Below are positions 1-10,765 of a DNA stretch of 64,000 bases, one piece after another. The notes beneath the pieces were generated by a model that was given only the letters and a program-made list of their open reading frames with translations, was not told the origin of the DNA and ran no database searches. Both the position numbers and the translations under genes were made by a program. The stretch lies in assembly GCF_004801905.1 (NCBI RefSeq), contig NZ_SSSN01000012.1, positions 1 to 64,000 of the forward strand, written 5' to 3'. Source of the stretch: Orlajensenia flava. GTDB lineage: Bacteria; Actinomycetota; Actinomycetes; Actinomycetales; Microbacteriaceae. Numbering within the stretch: position 1 is the stretch's first letter; every line of letters starts with the position of its first letter.

Positions 1-1
1 C

Positions 2-748
2 GGCGTCTTCACGGCCGACCCACGAGTGGTGCCGAAGGCCCGCAAGCTCGACCGCATCACGAGCGAAGAGATGCTCGAGCTCGCGGCATCCGGCGCCAAG
101 GTGCTTCATATCCGCGCGGTGGAATATGCCCGCCGTCACGGCGTCACCCTGCACGTGCGCTCGTCGTTCAGCTACACCGAGGGCACCATCGTCTACGACC
201 CCCAAGCGTCCCCCGAGGGAGAAACGTTCATGGAAGAATCCGTCATCGCCGGCGTCGCCGCCGACCTGAGCGAAGCCAAGATCACCGTCGTCGGCGTGCC
301 CGACATCCCGGGCGCCGCGGCCAAGATCTTCAAGATCGTCGCCAACACCAACGCCAACGTCGACATGATCGTGCAGAACGTCTCTGCGGCGGCGACGGGC
401 CGCACCGACATCTCCTTCACCCTTCCGAAGGCCGACGGCGAGAAGGCCATCACCGCACTGCGCAACGCGCAGGAGGGCGTCGGCTTCGAGAACCTGCAGT
501 ACGACGACCAGATCGGCAAGCTCGCGATCGTCGGCAACGCGATGCGCAGCGCATCCGGTATCTCGGCGAAGTTGTTCGAGTCGCTCTACGACGCGGGCAT
601 CAACATCGAGATGATCTCGACCAGCGAGATCCGCATCTCGGTCGTCACGCGCGCGGCGAGCATCAACGACGCCGTACGCGCCGTGCACACCGCGTTCGGC
701 CTCGACGGCGAGGGCGACGCCGTCGTGCATGGCGGCACCGGACGCTGA
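2..748 (+). CDS. lysC: Aspartokinase, C-terminal part (5' end outside window)
   Basis: Aspartokinase phosphorylates L-aspartate, the first step toward lysine, threonine and methionine. Only the last 248 codons are present; the reading frame is open from base 2. The visible part has the end of the kinase domain (GVFTADPR, then the SYxEM-like region ITSEEMLELAASGAKVLH) and two ACT regulatory domains, the second with the conserved ISTSEIRISV segment that in this family binds the feedback effectors. The end GTGR matches my memory of the Corynebacterium glutamicum enzyme. It is followed 30 bases later by asd, the next pathway enzyme, so the two probably form an operon. Identification is secure; the N-terminal catalytic residues cannot be checked. 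Confidence 0.96.
   Translation, partial: GVFTADPRVVPKARKLDRITSEEMLELAASGAKVLHIRAVEYARRHGVTLHVRSSFSYTEGTIVYDPQASPEGETFMEESVIAGVAADLSEAKITVVGVPDIPGAAAKIFKIVANTNANVDMIVQNVSAAATGRTDISFTLPKADGEKAITALRNAQEGVGFENLQYDDQIGKLAIVGNAMRSASGISAKLFESLYDAGINIEMISTSEIRISVVTRAASINDAVRAVHTAFGLDGEGDAVVHGGTGR
215..232 (+). promoter_or_regulatory. Internal ribosome binding site and ATG for the aspartokinase beta subunit
   Basis: Inside lysC, the sequence GAGGGAG (215-221) lies 8 bases before an in-frame ATG at 230. The protein from there starts MEESVIAGVA and would be 172 residues, essentially the two ACT domains. In Corynebacterium glutamicum the separate beta subunit starts at the equivalent place (MEEAVLTGVA, from memory). 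A good Shine-Dalgarno at exactly this site suggests an alpha2-beta2 enzyme here too. Confidence 0.75.
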
Positions 749-1846
<1,098 letters not shown>

Positions 1847-1917
1847 GCCTGACCTACCCCTGCCTGGCCGAGCTCAGCCTGACCGCGCCTCTCGCTCGCG
1901 GGTCTGTCCGCCGCGCA

Positions 1918-1990
1918 ATTCAGGAGCGGAGGCGAGTCGCGGCCCCGGGAAGGCCCCGGGCATCCGCGACACGCGGCTCCGCTCCTGAAT
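1918..1990. repeat. Long imperfect palindrome between convergent asd and phosphatase genes
   Basis: Perfect 14-base arms ATTCAGGAGCGGAG (1918-1931) and their complement (1977-1990) enclose a second stem GTCGCGG/CCGCGAC (1936-1942 and 1964-1970) and a CCCGGG pair at the centre. It sits between two genes that converge, so it may act as a bidirectional terminator. Its nested structure and lack of a T run look more like a dispersed REP-type palindrome. Confidence 0.6.
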
Positions 1991-2017
1991 AGTGCGCGCG
2001 AGGCGCTCAGTGCCCGC

Positions 2018-3547
2018 TCAGTGACCGGAGCCCTTCCACCCCTTCTGGTTCCACGGCTTGCCCGATCCGGGGCCGTGGAGCACCGGCCAGCCGACCTTCA
2101 CGCGCGTGTCGAGCTTGAGCGCGTTGGCGATCGTGAAGAAGGTGTCGGTCTGGTCGGTCAGCCCGAGCACTCCGATCGCACTGGGGCCGTAGGCCGCGAT
2201 GCGCAGCTGGGTTCCGGTGTGCTGCTGCGAACCGCCGGCGGCCGCCGTGCCGTACGAGATGCGCAGCGGCGTTCCATCAGCCGTCGTCAGCGTGGTGCCG
2301 AGGCCGGGAGTGGCGCCATCCACGATCTGGCTGGAGTGGGCGTGGTCGGCCGTGGTGATGACGAGCGTGTTCCGGTCGGCCTTCGCGAACGCCAGCGCGG
2401 CCTGGACGGCCTCGTCGAAGTCCTGCGTCTCGCCGATCTGGCCGCAGGCGTCTGCCGCGTGGTCGCGCTTGTCGATGGACGCCCCTTCGATCTGGAGGAA
2501 GAAGCCCTTCTTGGCCTTCTTGTCGTTGAGCAGCGAGATGGACTTCGAGGTGAGGTCCTTCAGCGTCGCCCCGGCACCGAGGTAGTCGGGGTTGGGCTGG
2601 CAGGTCTCGCCGGTCGGAGCACCCGATCCGCCGATGGATGCCGACGAGGCCGCGAACCGGGTGGGCAGGTTGCCGGAGGCGAGCAGCCCCAGCACCGGCT
2701 TGTCCTGGTTGGCGATGGTGACGGATGTCAGGGCGGCCTTGTCGGTGACGACCTGGTAGCCCCGGTCGCCGGCTTGGTCGAGCAGCGTCATCCCGTTCCA
2801 CTCACCGGCCTTCGCCGTCTGGGCGAACGTGGCCGAGCCGCCGCCGATCGCCAGGTCGGGACGGGTGTCGAGCAGCTGCTCGGTGATCGAACCGGCGCCA
2901 CCGGCCACGAGCGCGTCAGCGCCGCAGGTCGGGCTGTCGGGACCGTAGCAGCTGCGGGCCGCGACATGGGCGAGCTGCACGGCGGGGGTGGCATCCTGGA
3001 TCTCCGCCGTCGTCACGTCGCCCGTGCGCAGGCCGCTGGCCTTGGCCAGTTCGAGCAGGTTGCTGTGTGCGGCACCGTGGATGTCGACGCCGATCGCGTT
3101 GTCATACGTCTTGGTGCCCGTGGCCCAGGCCGTTCCGGTCGAGGCCGAGTCTGGGTCGTAATCGGGCTTGCCGGCGTTGGGGTCGCCGTCCTTGTAGAGC
3201 GAGTACGTCGTGTACTGGCCGGTGATGGGGAGGGCGTCGATGCCGGGCAGCGTTCCGCCCGCGCCGTAGAGGTAGTCGCGGGCGATGGTGATCTCGCTGT
3301 CGCCCATGCCGTCGCCGATGAGGAGGATGACGTTGCGGGCGGGGATCGGCAGCAGCGACGAGGCGATCGCCTTGGCGTCCTTGAGGCCGAGGTTGACGTT
3401 TCGAGCGGCACCGCCCGGCTGGTCGGGGGTGGGCGCGGATGAGCCGCTGGCCGCGAGGCCGGTTCCGGCGACGAGCGCCACGGCCAGGCCGAGGCCGCCG
3501 ATGATCGCGCCGCCGCGCGCGAGGCGGCGGGAATTTCCGAGTGACAT
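2018..3547 (-). CDS. phoA: Secreted alkaline phosphatase
   Basis: Zinc/magnesium-dependent phosphomonoesterase that would release phosphate from organic esters outside the membrane. The protein of 509 residues starts at ATG 3547 behind GGAGAAG; a much longer open frame upstream lacks support. Residues 1-35 form a signal peptide with an Arg-rich start and hydrophobic core. Metal and catalytic motifs are [11 protein letters not shown] (about 75-85), [12 protein letters not shown] with the nucleophile serine near 134, and TTADHAHSS near the C-terminus. This fits the PhoA-type alkaline phosphatase family. It diverges from an SGNH lipoprotein gene. The symbol reflects the family, not proven orthology. 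Confidence 0.93.
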   Translation of the reverse strand: MSLGNSRRLARGGAIIGGLGLAVALVAGTGLAASGSSAPTPDQPGGAARNVNLGLKDAKAIASSLLPIPARNVILLIGDGMGDSEITIARDYLYGAGGTLPGIDALPITGQYTTYSLYKDGDPNAGKPDYDPDSASTGTAWATGTKTYDNAIGVDIHGAAHSNLLELAKASGLRTGDVTTAEIQDATPAVQLAHVAARSCYGPDSPTCGADALVAGGAGSITEQLLDTRPDLAIGGGSATFAQTAKAGEWNGMTLLDQAGDRGYQVVTDKAALTSVTIANQDKPVLGLLASGNLPTRFAASSASIGGSGAPTGETCQPNPDYLGAGATLKDLTSKSISLLNDKKAKKGFFLQIEGASIDKRDHAADACGQIGETQDFDEAVQAALAFAKADRNTLVITTADHAHSSQIVDGATPGLGTTLTTADGTPLRISYGTAAAGGSQQHTGTQLRIAAYGPSAIGVLGLTDQTDTFFTIANALKLDTRVKVGWPVLHGPGSGKPWNQKGWKGSGH

Positions 3548-3727
3548 GTCTTCTCCACTGAGCGAGGTCCGCCATAGGGCGTTGCCGTGAGATCCACAGG
3601 CGATCCATAGGTCAGCAGCCGCAAGCCAAATCCCCGTGAACGGATGACCGACGCACGATGAATGCACCCCGAATGGGGGGTGCGGGCGTGGGCCATCCGC
3701 CTGCGGAGTCGGGTACGAACAGGAGGT

Positions 3728-4396
3728 ATGCGCATCCTCTCCCTCGTCGTCACCGCCCTCGTCACGGTGGGCCTGCTGGCCGGTTGCGCATCCGTCGACC
3801 CGGCTGCGCCGAGCAGCGCAGCGCCCTCGGTCGCGGGCGGTCCCGTCGTCGCGTTCTACGGCGACTCGTACACGCTGGGCACGGGAGCGAGCGATCCGGC
3901 GAAGCGCTGGTCGAGCATCATCTGCCGCGAGCGGGGGTGGAACGAGGTCAACCCGAGCACCAACGGACTCGGCTTCGTGAACAATCGGAGCCTGCAGAGC
4001 GTCGACGAACTCGATACCGTCATCGCGGCGCATCCGAACATCGTCATCGTGACGATGGGGCTGAACGACAACTTCTCCATGCCCGAGCATGCTGCCGACA
4101 TCCAGAGCGCCATCCGCGTCGACTTCTCGCGGCTCGCGAAAGAGCTACCGAACGCCCGCATCGTCGTGGTCGAGCCGTTCTGGTACACCGACGAGCGGCC
4201 GACGTCTCTCGGCGAGATCATCGGCTGGGTTAAGGCCGGTGCCGCCCGCATCGACGCCGACTACCTATCAGGCGCCTCGCATTGGATCGAGGGGCATCCG
4301 GAGTGGATGGCCTCCGACGGACTCCATCCGAACGATGCCGGGTACGCGGCGATGGCCGATAAGATGGACGCGGCCCTGGAGACGATCGCGCTCTGA
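3728..4396 (+). CDS. SGNH/GDSL-type hydrolase, predicted lipoprotein
   Basis: Predicted secreted esterase or lipase of the SGNH fold; substrate unknown. Starting at ATG 3728 gives 222 residues that begin with a short lipoprotein signal ending in LLAGC, so it should be lipid-anchored. The family blocks are visible: GDSYTLG (block I, catalytic Ser near 43), GLNDN (block III) and [10 protein letters not shown] (catalytic Asp and His). The motif AGGAGG is only one base from this ATG, which is unusually close; an earlier in-frame GTG at 3680 is an alternative, but the lipobox position favours 3728. Substrates of this fold include acyl chains on lipids and polysaccharides. Confidence 0.85.
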   Translation: MRILSLVVTALVTVGLLAGCASVDPAAPSSAAPSVAGGPVVAFYGDSYTLGTGASDPAKRWSSIICRERGWNEVNPSTNGLGFVNNRSLQSVDELDTVIAAHPNIVIVTMGLNDNFSMPEHAADIQSAIRVDFSRLAKELPNARIVVVEPFWYTDERPTSLGEIIGWVKAGAARIDADYLSGASHWIEGHPEWMASDGLHPNDAGYAAMADKMDAALETIAL

Positions 4397-4397
4397 G

Positions 4398-5006
4398 TCA
4401 GCCCAGCGTGCGGGCCGCGACGTCCTGATGGGCCAGTCGTCTCAGTGCGAGGATGATCGGCTCGTAGAGGGCCGTTCCCAGAACCGCGTACTCGATCGAG
4501 GACGATGGCGCGCCCTGCGGCATCCGTGCCACATCGAATTCCGCGATCGCCCGCAGGTGCGTGCCGTAGACGTCGATGCGTTCGTCGTCGATGGCCACGC
4601 CGGCCTCCTCGGCCGCGCGAAGGGCGTCCTCCAACTGCGCGACGGCGGCGTATCCGGGGTCGTAGAGCTGGCCCAGCCGCTCGAGCACCGCGCGCGCTCG
4701 GGGGTGGTCCGTGTGCAGTTCGGGGTCCGGGTAGGGGGGAAGGGCGGCGACCGCTCGGCCGAGGGTGTCGTAGAGGTCGGGTTGCGGCGAGTCGATGATG
4801 GCGAGGATCTCGCGCGTTCGGTGCACGCTGAGCCCCGCGGAGCCGGTGAGGGCGCGGATGACCCGGAGCCGGCGCAGGTGCTCCTCGGTGTACGAGGCTC
4901 CCGTCGACGACGTGGCCGCGCCGGGCGCCAGGAGGCCCTCCCTCAGGTAGTACTTGATCGTCGCAACGGCGACGCCCGACTCTGAGGCCAGTTCGGAGAC
5001 GCGCAC
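4398..5006 (-). CDS. MerR family transcriptional regulator
   Basis: DNA-binding regulator of 202 residues. The N-terminal 70 residues are a typical MerR winged helix: LASESGVAVATIKYYLREGLLAP followed by YTEEHLRRLRVIRALTGSAGLSV. The C-terminal part has no metal-binding cysteine set and no effector domain that I recognise, so the ligand is unknown. The start is GTG at 5004-5006 (minus strand) with AAGGGAG upstream. The gene diverges from a small membrane protein gene at 5101, and the 94-base gap holds two copies of a dyad that is the likely operator. It probably controls itself and/or the divergent gene. Confidence 0.9.
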   Translation of the reverse strand: MRVSELASESGVAVATIKYYLREGLLAPGAATSSTGASYTEEHLRRLRVIRALTGSAGLSVHRTREILAIIDSPQPDLYDTLGRAVAALPPYPDPELHTDHPRARAVLERLGQLYDPGYAAVAQLEDALRAAEEAGVAIDDERIDVYGTHLRAIAEFDVARMPQGAPSSSIEYAVLGTALYEPIILALRRLAHQDVAARTLG

Positions 5007-5015
5007 AGAACTCCC

Positions 5016-5063
5016 TTGACGCTGGATAGTGAAGCTATCTAATATCTAGATAGTACAACTATC
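5016..5063 (+). promoter_or_regulatory. Two tandem dyads and a MerR-style promoter between the regulator and membrane protein genes
   Basis: Two 15-base dyads with 6-3-6 layout occur at 5025-5039 (GATAGTGAAGCTATC, one mismatch) and 5049-5063 (GATAGTACAACTATC, perfect), centres 24 bases apart. The first lies between TTGACG (5016-5021) and TAATAT (5040-5045), an 18-base spacer. MerR proteins classically bind a dyad between the -35 and -10 elements, so this reads as the operator for the adjacent regulator. The -10 match is weak. Confidence 0.65.
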
Positions 5064-5100
5064 CAACCCGCCTCGCCGCACAACACGGAAAGGATCGGCC

Positions 5101-5514
5101 ATGTCGTCCTCCAGCGTCACGCTCGCCGGAATCCTGCTGCTCGCGCTCGTCACGGTCGAGTCAGGCGGGTACTTCCTCACCAAGGTCGTCCGCGGCCGCG
5201 TTCCCGCCAATGCCCTCCAGACCGGCTTCTTCCGCGCCGGTCATGCCCACGCCGCGGTCCTGCTGGTGCTCGGCCTCGCCATCCTCGGGGTGATCGATCA
5301 GACGCACCTCACCGGCTTCTGGATGTGGGTCGGGCGCACGGCCGTGCCGATCGCCGCCATCCTCATGCCCGCCGGCTTCTTCCTCTCGGTCATCGGGCGG
5401 GACCCGCAGAAGCCGAGCCGCCTCATCGCCCTGCTCTGGGTGGGCGTCGTCGTCCTCACCGTCGGTCTCGTCACGGCCGGCGTGGGTCTCATCATCGCCG
5501 GTGCGAGCTCCTGA
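5101..5514 (+). CDS. Small integral membrane protein, function unknown
   Basis: 137 residues with four hydrophobic segments (about 6-25, 48-66, 76-96, 108-133) and a conserved-looking FFRAGHAHAAVLLVL stretch after the first loop. GHAH-type motifs occur in uncharacterised actinobacterial membrane proteins, but I cannot assign a function. The start is ATG at 5101 with GGAAAGGA upstream. The gene is divergent from, and probably controlled by, the MerR regulator at 4398-5006. The histidines in the second segment could be functional. No signal peptide cleavage site is evident. Confidence 0.75.
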   Translation: MSSSSVTLAGILLLALVTVESGGYFLTKVVRGRVPANALQTGFFRAGHAHAAVLLVLGLAILGVIDQTHLTGFWMWVGRTAVPIAAILMPAGFFLSVIGRDPQKPSRLIALLWVGVVVLTVGLVTAGVGLIIAGASS

Positions 5515-5584
5515 GCCGGCCGGACTAGGCAGTACAGGCGATCCCGGCTAGCGTCTGTGCAAGCCGTTCACCTCGAGGAGCCCC

Positions 5585-6025
5585 ATGACCATTCCCCAGC
5601 GCTATTCTCTCGTCACACTGGGGGTCGCCGACGTCATCGCGTCGACAGCTTTCTACCGGGCGATCGGCTGGGTGCCGTCGAGCCATTCGGCCGAGGGCGA
5701 CGTGACCTTCTTCACCACGGCCGGCGGGGTGCTGGGGCTCTGGAAGACCGGAGAACTGGCGGCGGAAGCCGGCGTATCGACGATGCACGCCAGCGCGCCG
5801 GCCTTCCGCGCGGTCGCGCTGTCCATCAACCTGGAGTCGCGCTCCGCCGTCGACGACGCCTGCGCGGAGTGGCTCGCGGCCGGGGGAGCGGTCAGCAAGG
5901 CGCCGACCGAGACCGAATGGGGCGGGTACAGCGGGTACGTCGCGGACCCCGACGGAAACCTCTGGGAGCTCGCCCACAACCCGTTCTGGCCGCTCGACGA
6001 GCGCGGCCTCCCGGTTCTCGGATAG
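5585..6025 (+). CDS. VOC family protein (glyoxalase / bleomycin-resistance fold)
   Basis: 146 residues of the vicinal oxygen chelate fold. It begins RYSLVTLGVADVIASTAFYRAIGW, the first beta-alpha unit, and ends with GYSGYVADPDGNLWELAHNP, the usual second-module signature with a conserved glutamate before the C-terminus. The family includes glyoxalases, ring-cleaving dioxygenases and drug-binding proteins, so the substrate cannot be read from the sequence. Start ATG 5585 has GAGGAG at 5576-5581. It lies alone between a membrane protein gene and mqo. Confidence 0.85.
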   Translation: MTIPQRYSLVTLGVADVIASTAFYRAIGWVPSSHSAEGDVTFFTTAGGVLGLWKTGELAAEAGVSTMHASAPAFRAVALSINLESRSAVDDACAEWLAAGGAVSKAPTETEWGGYSGYVADPDGNLWELAHNPFWPLDERGLPVLG

Positions 6026-6086
6026 CGCGCGCCGCCATCCGTTCTCAGCGTTCGATGCTCCGGCCGAAGGCTCGACGGTGACGGTT

Positions 6087-6092
6087 TAGACT
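6087..6092 (+). promoter_or_regulatory. -10 element placing transcription start at the mqo GTG
   Basis: TAGACT is followed by exactly seven bases and then the GTG start of mqo at 6100. This spacing predicts that transcription begins at or next to the start codon, giving a leaderless mRNA. GGAG at 6093-6096 could also act as a short Shine-Dalgarno, so the reading is not unique. Confidence 0.45.
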
Positions 6093-6099
6093 GGAGACC

Positions 6100-7626
6100 G
6101 TGACTTCTCCCGCCCCCATCGACGTCGTCCTCATCGGTGGCGGCATCATGAGCGCTACGCTCGCGACCATCATCACGCAGGTGCAGCCCGACTGGACGAT
6201 CCGCGTCTACGAGCGACTCGGCGACGTCGCCCAGGAGTCCTCGAACCCGTGGAATAACGCCGGCACCGGCCATGCCGCCCTGTGCGAGCTCAACTACATG
6301 CCCGAGGGAGCTGACGGGTCGGTCGACCCGGCCAAGGCCATCAGCATCAACGAGCAGTTCCAGACCAGTCGCCAGCTCTGGGCGCACCTCGTCTCGATCG
6401 GCGCCCTGCCCGACCCGAAGCGCTTCATCAACACGACGCCGCACATGACGTTCGTGCACGGCTCCAGAGACATCGAGTACCTGGAGCGTCGTTACGAGGC
6501 GCTCAAGGACCAGCCACTGTTCGAGGGGATGCAGTTCAGCAGCGACCCCGCGAAGATCGCCGAGTGGACGCCGCTGATCGCGAAGCAGCGCGACTCCCGC
6601 CAGCGCATCGCAGCCACCCGCATCGACTCTGGCACGGATGTCGACTTCGGCTCGCTCACGCGCCTGCTGTTCTCGGATGTCGAGCGTCACGGCGGAGAGA
6701 TCCACTTGAACCACCAGGTCACCGGGTTGAAGCGTCAGAAGGATGGCACCTGGCGCGTGAAGGTGCTGCACACGGTCGGTCGCAACAGCGCGACGGTCAA
6801 CGCGCGGTTCGTCTTCGTCGGAGCCGGCGGCGGGGCGCTCGCGCTGCTGCAGCAGTCCGGCATCGACGAGATCAAAGGGTTCGGCGGTTTCCCGATCAGC
6901 GGGCAGTTCTTCAAGACCTCCAACCCCAAGGTTGTCGCCCAGCACCAGGCCAAGGTCTACGGCAAGGCGGCGGTGGGAGCTCCGCCCATGTCGGTGCCGC
7001 ACCTCGACACCCGCGTGGTCGACGGCGAGGCGTCCCTGCTGTTCGGCCCGTACGCCGGCTTCACCCCGAAGTTCCTGAAATCCTCGACCTGGTTCGACCT
7101 GCCGTTCTCCATCCGCTGGCACAACATCTGGCCGATGCTCGCCGTCGCCGGTCACAACTTCGACCTCATCAAGTACCTCGTCGGCGAGCTCCTCGCCGGT
7201 CGTCGCAAGAAGATGGCCGCGCTGCGGGCGTTCATGCCGAGCGCGAAAGATGCCGACTGGGAGCTCATCACGGCCGGCCAGCGCGTGCAGGTCATGAAGA
7301 AGGACGCGAAGAAGGGCGGCGTGCTGCAGTTCGGCACCGAGGTCATCACCGGAGCGGATGGCACCATCGCCGGGCTCCTCGGCGCGTCCCCGGGAGCCTC
7401 GACGGCCGCGCCGATCATGCTCGACGTGCTCCAGCGGTGCTTCCCCGCCGAGTTCCCCGGCTGGGAGCCGAAGCTGCGCGAGATGGTCCCGCACTTCGGC
7501 GTGACGCTCAACGACAAGCCGGAGCTGGCCGCTGAATCGCTCGCGCATACCGCATCCGTCCTCGGCCTGCCAGCCCCCGCAGCGGCGATCGGCGCGAACG
7601 AGCGGCGCGAGGCCGTCACCGCCTGA
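6100..7626 (+). CDS. mqo: Malate:quinone oxidoreductase
   Basis: FAD-dependent peripheral membrane enzyme that oxidises malate to oxaloacetate and passes electrons to quinone, linking the TCA cycle to respiration. The 508 residues match the family length. The N-terminal FAD motif is VVLIGGGIMSATLATII, followed by the family signature ESSNPWNNAGTGHAALCELNY and the block INTTPHMTFVHG. The C-terminal region contains GASPGASTAAPIMLDVLQRCFP, also typical. The start is GTG 6100. The gene stands alone; an NAD-dependent malate dehydrogenase was not seen in the window. Confidence 0.96.
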   Translation: MTSPAPIDVVLIGGGIMSATLATIITQVQPDWTIRVYERLGDVAQESSNPWNNAGTGHAALCELNYMPEGADGSVDPAKAISINEQFQTSRQLWAHLVSIGALPDPKRFINTTPHMTFVHGSRDIEYLERRYEALKDQPLFEGMQFSSDPAKIAEWTPLIAKQRDSRQRIAATRIDSGTDVDFGSLTRLLFSDVERHGGEIHLNHQVTGLKRQKDGTWRVKVLHTVGRNSATVNARFVFVGAGGGALALLQQSGIDEIKGFGGFPISGQFFKTSNPKVVAQHQAKVYGKAAVGAPPMSVPHLDTRVVDGEASLLFGPYAGFTPKFLKSSTWFDLPFSIRWHNIWPMLAVAGHNFDLIKYLVGELLAGRRKKMAALRAFMPSAKDADWELITAGQRVQVMKKDAKKGGVLQFGTEVITGADGTIAGLLGASPGASTAAPIMLDVLQRCFPAEFPGWEPKLREMVPHFGVTLNDKPELAAESLAHTASVLGLPAPAAAIGANERREAVTA

Positions 7627-7937
7627 CGTCTGCCGCTGCTGGACGGCCGGCGACCGGGCGTGCTAGCGTCGGCGTCGCCATGAAGTAGAACCGCCGATCC
7701 GTCCCGCGCCCGAGGCGCCGTAGACGTTCGGCCTCCCCCCGGCGGATGCATCGGTCGCCCGCGCATATGCGTATTCAGCGACAATGATCATCCGCGCCGC
7801 GTCCCGATCTCGACGCGGCCGTGGGGTGGTGACGAACGATCGCGGCGAGTGCCCGGCGGGATTCACCACCCGCTGTAGCCGAGTTCGCGCGCATCCGCGT
7901 CGTCGATCGGCTCGCGGCGGGCCGAAAAGGCGGTCTC
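7627..7937. other. 311-base non-coding region before the ABC-F gene
   Basis: No convincing gene is visible. There is a short palindrome CGCATATGCG near 7759 and an open frame beginning at ATG 7784 that runs into the ABC-F gene in another frame and has no protein-like character. Resistance-type ABC-F genes often have leader peptides and attenuators, but I could not draw a convincing attenuator here. Confidence 0.4.
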
Positions 7938-9575
<1,638 letters not shown>

Positions 9576-9608
9576 AGGCGGACCTGTGGATCGGAATGGC
9601 GCAGACAT

Positions 9609-9624
9609 TCGAAACTATGTTCTA
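9609..9624 (+). promoter_or_regulatory. LexA (SOS) box candidate upstream of the radical SAM gene
   Basis: TCGAAACTATGTTCTA matches the actinobacterial LexA consensus TCGAAC-N4-GTTCGA at five of six positions in each half. It ends 8 bases before the start codon and overlaps the likely -10 region (TATGTT or TCTAAT), a position where a repressor would block transcription. Confidence 0.6.
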
Positions 9625-9632
9625 ATGGAGAT

Positions 9633-10643
9633 ATGCGATGGAGTGGTCAGGAACTCGGAGTCGAGAACGACGCGGCACTGCCGGGACTCGTCAAGCTGAA
9701 CAATCTGGTGCGTTCGGTGCAGACCCCCGAATTCGCCGGCATCACCTTCCACGAGGTGCTCGCGAAGTCAGCCCTCAACAAGGTCCCCGGTCAGATGCGA
9801 ATTCCGCTGGAGTGGACGGTGAATCCGTATCGAGGATGTTCCCATGCTTGCGCCTATTGCTTCGCGAGGCCGACGCACACCTACCTCGACCTGGACGGGG
9901 GCGACGACTTCGATCGGCAGATCATCGTCAAAGTCAATGTCGCCGAGGTGCTGCGCAAGGAGCTCGGGCGTCCGAGTTGGCAGCGGCATCCGGTGGCTCT
10001 CGGCACCAATACCGATCCGTACCAGCGTGCGGAGGGTCGCTACTCCCTCATGCCCGGCATCATCGGCGCCCTCGCCGAGAGCGGAACGCCGCTGAGCATC
10101 CTCACGAAGGGCACGCTCCTGCGTCGCGATCTGGGCCTACTGGCGGATGCCGCGACTCGGGTTCCCGTCGACATCGCCATGTCGATCGCGGTGTACGACG
10201 ACGAGCTCCAGCAGTCGGTGGAGCCGGGGACGCCCTCGACGACCGCGCGGCTGGCGACGGTCACGGCCGTGCGCAACGCGGGTCTCGACTGCACGGTGTT
10301 CATGATGCCGATCCTGCCGTTCCTCACCGACACGAAAGCGCACCTCGACGAGGCCATGGGCCGGGCGAAGGCGGCGGGCGCCACCGGGGTCGCGCACTCC
10401 GCGCTGCACCTCAAGCCGGGGGTGAAGGAGTGGTTCATGCTGTGGCTGGAGCGCGAGCATCCCGAACTGGTGCCGCGTTATCGCGCCATGTACAGAACGA
10501 CATACGGGCCGAAGGAGTACCGGGAATGGCTGGCCGAACGCGTGCGTCCCATCCAGCGCGCCCACGGACTCGACCGCATCCGCACCTCGCCGGCTACGGG
10601 CGGTGTGCTGTCGCAAGCGGATCCCGAACCCACCCTGTTCTGA
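9633..10643 (+). CDS. Rv2578c-family radical SAM protein (spore photoproduct lyase-like)
   Basis: 336 residues. The 4Fe-4S binding motif is NPYRGCSHACAYCFARPTH with cysteines 69, 73 and 76, and NTDPYQRAEGRY follows as in Mycobacterium tuberculosis Rv2578c (recalled from memory, and nearly collinear from the starting MRW). The family is distantly related to spore photoproduct lyase (SplB), but its true reaction is not established. The start ATG 9633 gives this shared N-terminus; GGAG is only two bases upstream, and the mRNA may be close to leaderless. A LexA-like box at 9609-9624 suggests DNA damage control. Confidence 0.88.
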   Translation: MRWSGQELGVENDAALPGLVKLNNLVRSVQTPEFAGITFHEVLAKSALNKVPGQMRIPLEWTVNPYRGCSHACAYCFARPTHTYLDLDGGDDFDRQIIVKVNVAEVLRKELGRPSWQRHPVALGTNTDPYQRAEGRYSLMPGIIGALAESGTPLSILTKGTLLRRDLGLLADAATRVPVDIAMSIAVYDDELQQSVEPGTPSTTARLATVTAVRNAGLDCTVFMMPILPFLTDTKAHLDEAMGRAKAAGATGVAHSALHLKPGVKEWFMLWLEREHPELVPRYRAMYRTTYGPKEYREWLAERVRPIQRAHGLDRIRTSPATGGVLSQADPEPTLF

Positions 10644-10676
10644 ACCAGCCCCTCTGTGCTCTCGCGACCGACGCGC

Positions 10677-10707
10677 CCGAAACGTCCCCAATCGGGGTAC
10701 ATTTCGG
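10677..10707 (+). terminator. Hairpin after the radical SAM gene
   Basis: CCGAAA (10677-10682) and CCCC (10686-10689) pair with GGGG (10694-10697) and TTTCGG (10702-10707) around an AATC loop, with a small internal loop. It lies 34 bases after the stop codon. There is no T run, so it is only a possible terminator. Confidence 0.35.
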
Positions 10708-10765
10708 CGCAGCCGGGGGGCAATCGGGCTCGTCCGGAGTGGAATAGCCGGGGGAGGGGCGAAAT

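Noticed and set aside
3637-3663. PhoP (Pho box) candidate upstream of the phosphatase: TGAAC 3637, TGACC 3645, TGAAT 3659
   Set aside because: Spacing is 8 and 14 bases, not the 11-base direct-repeat period of actinobacterial Pho boxes; the match is too weak to claim.
5653-7548. 631-codon open frame on the minus strand
   Set aside because: It lies across the mqo gene, has a composition of a GC-rich shadow frame and no protein motifs.
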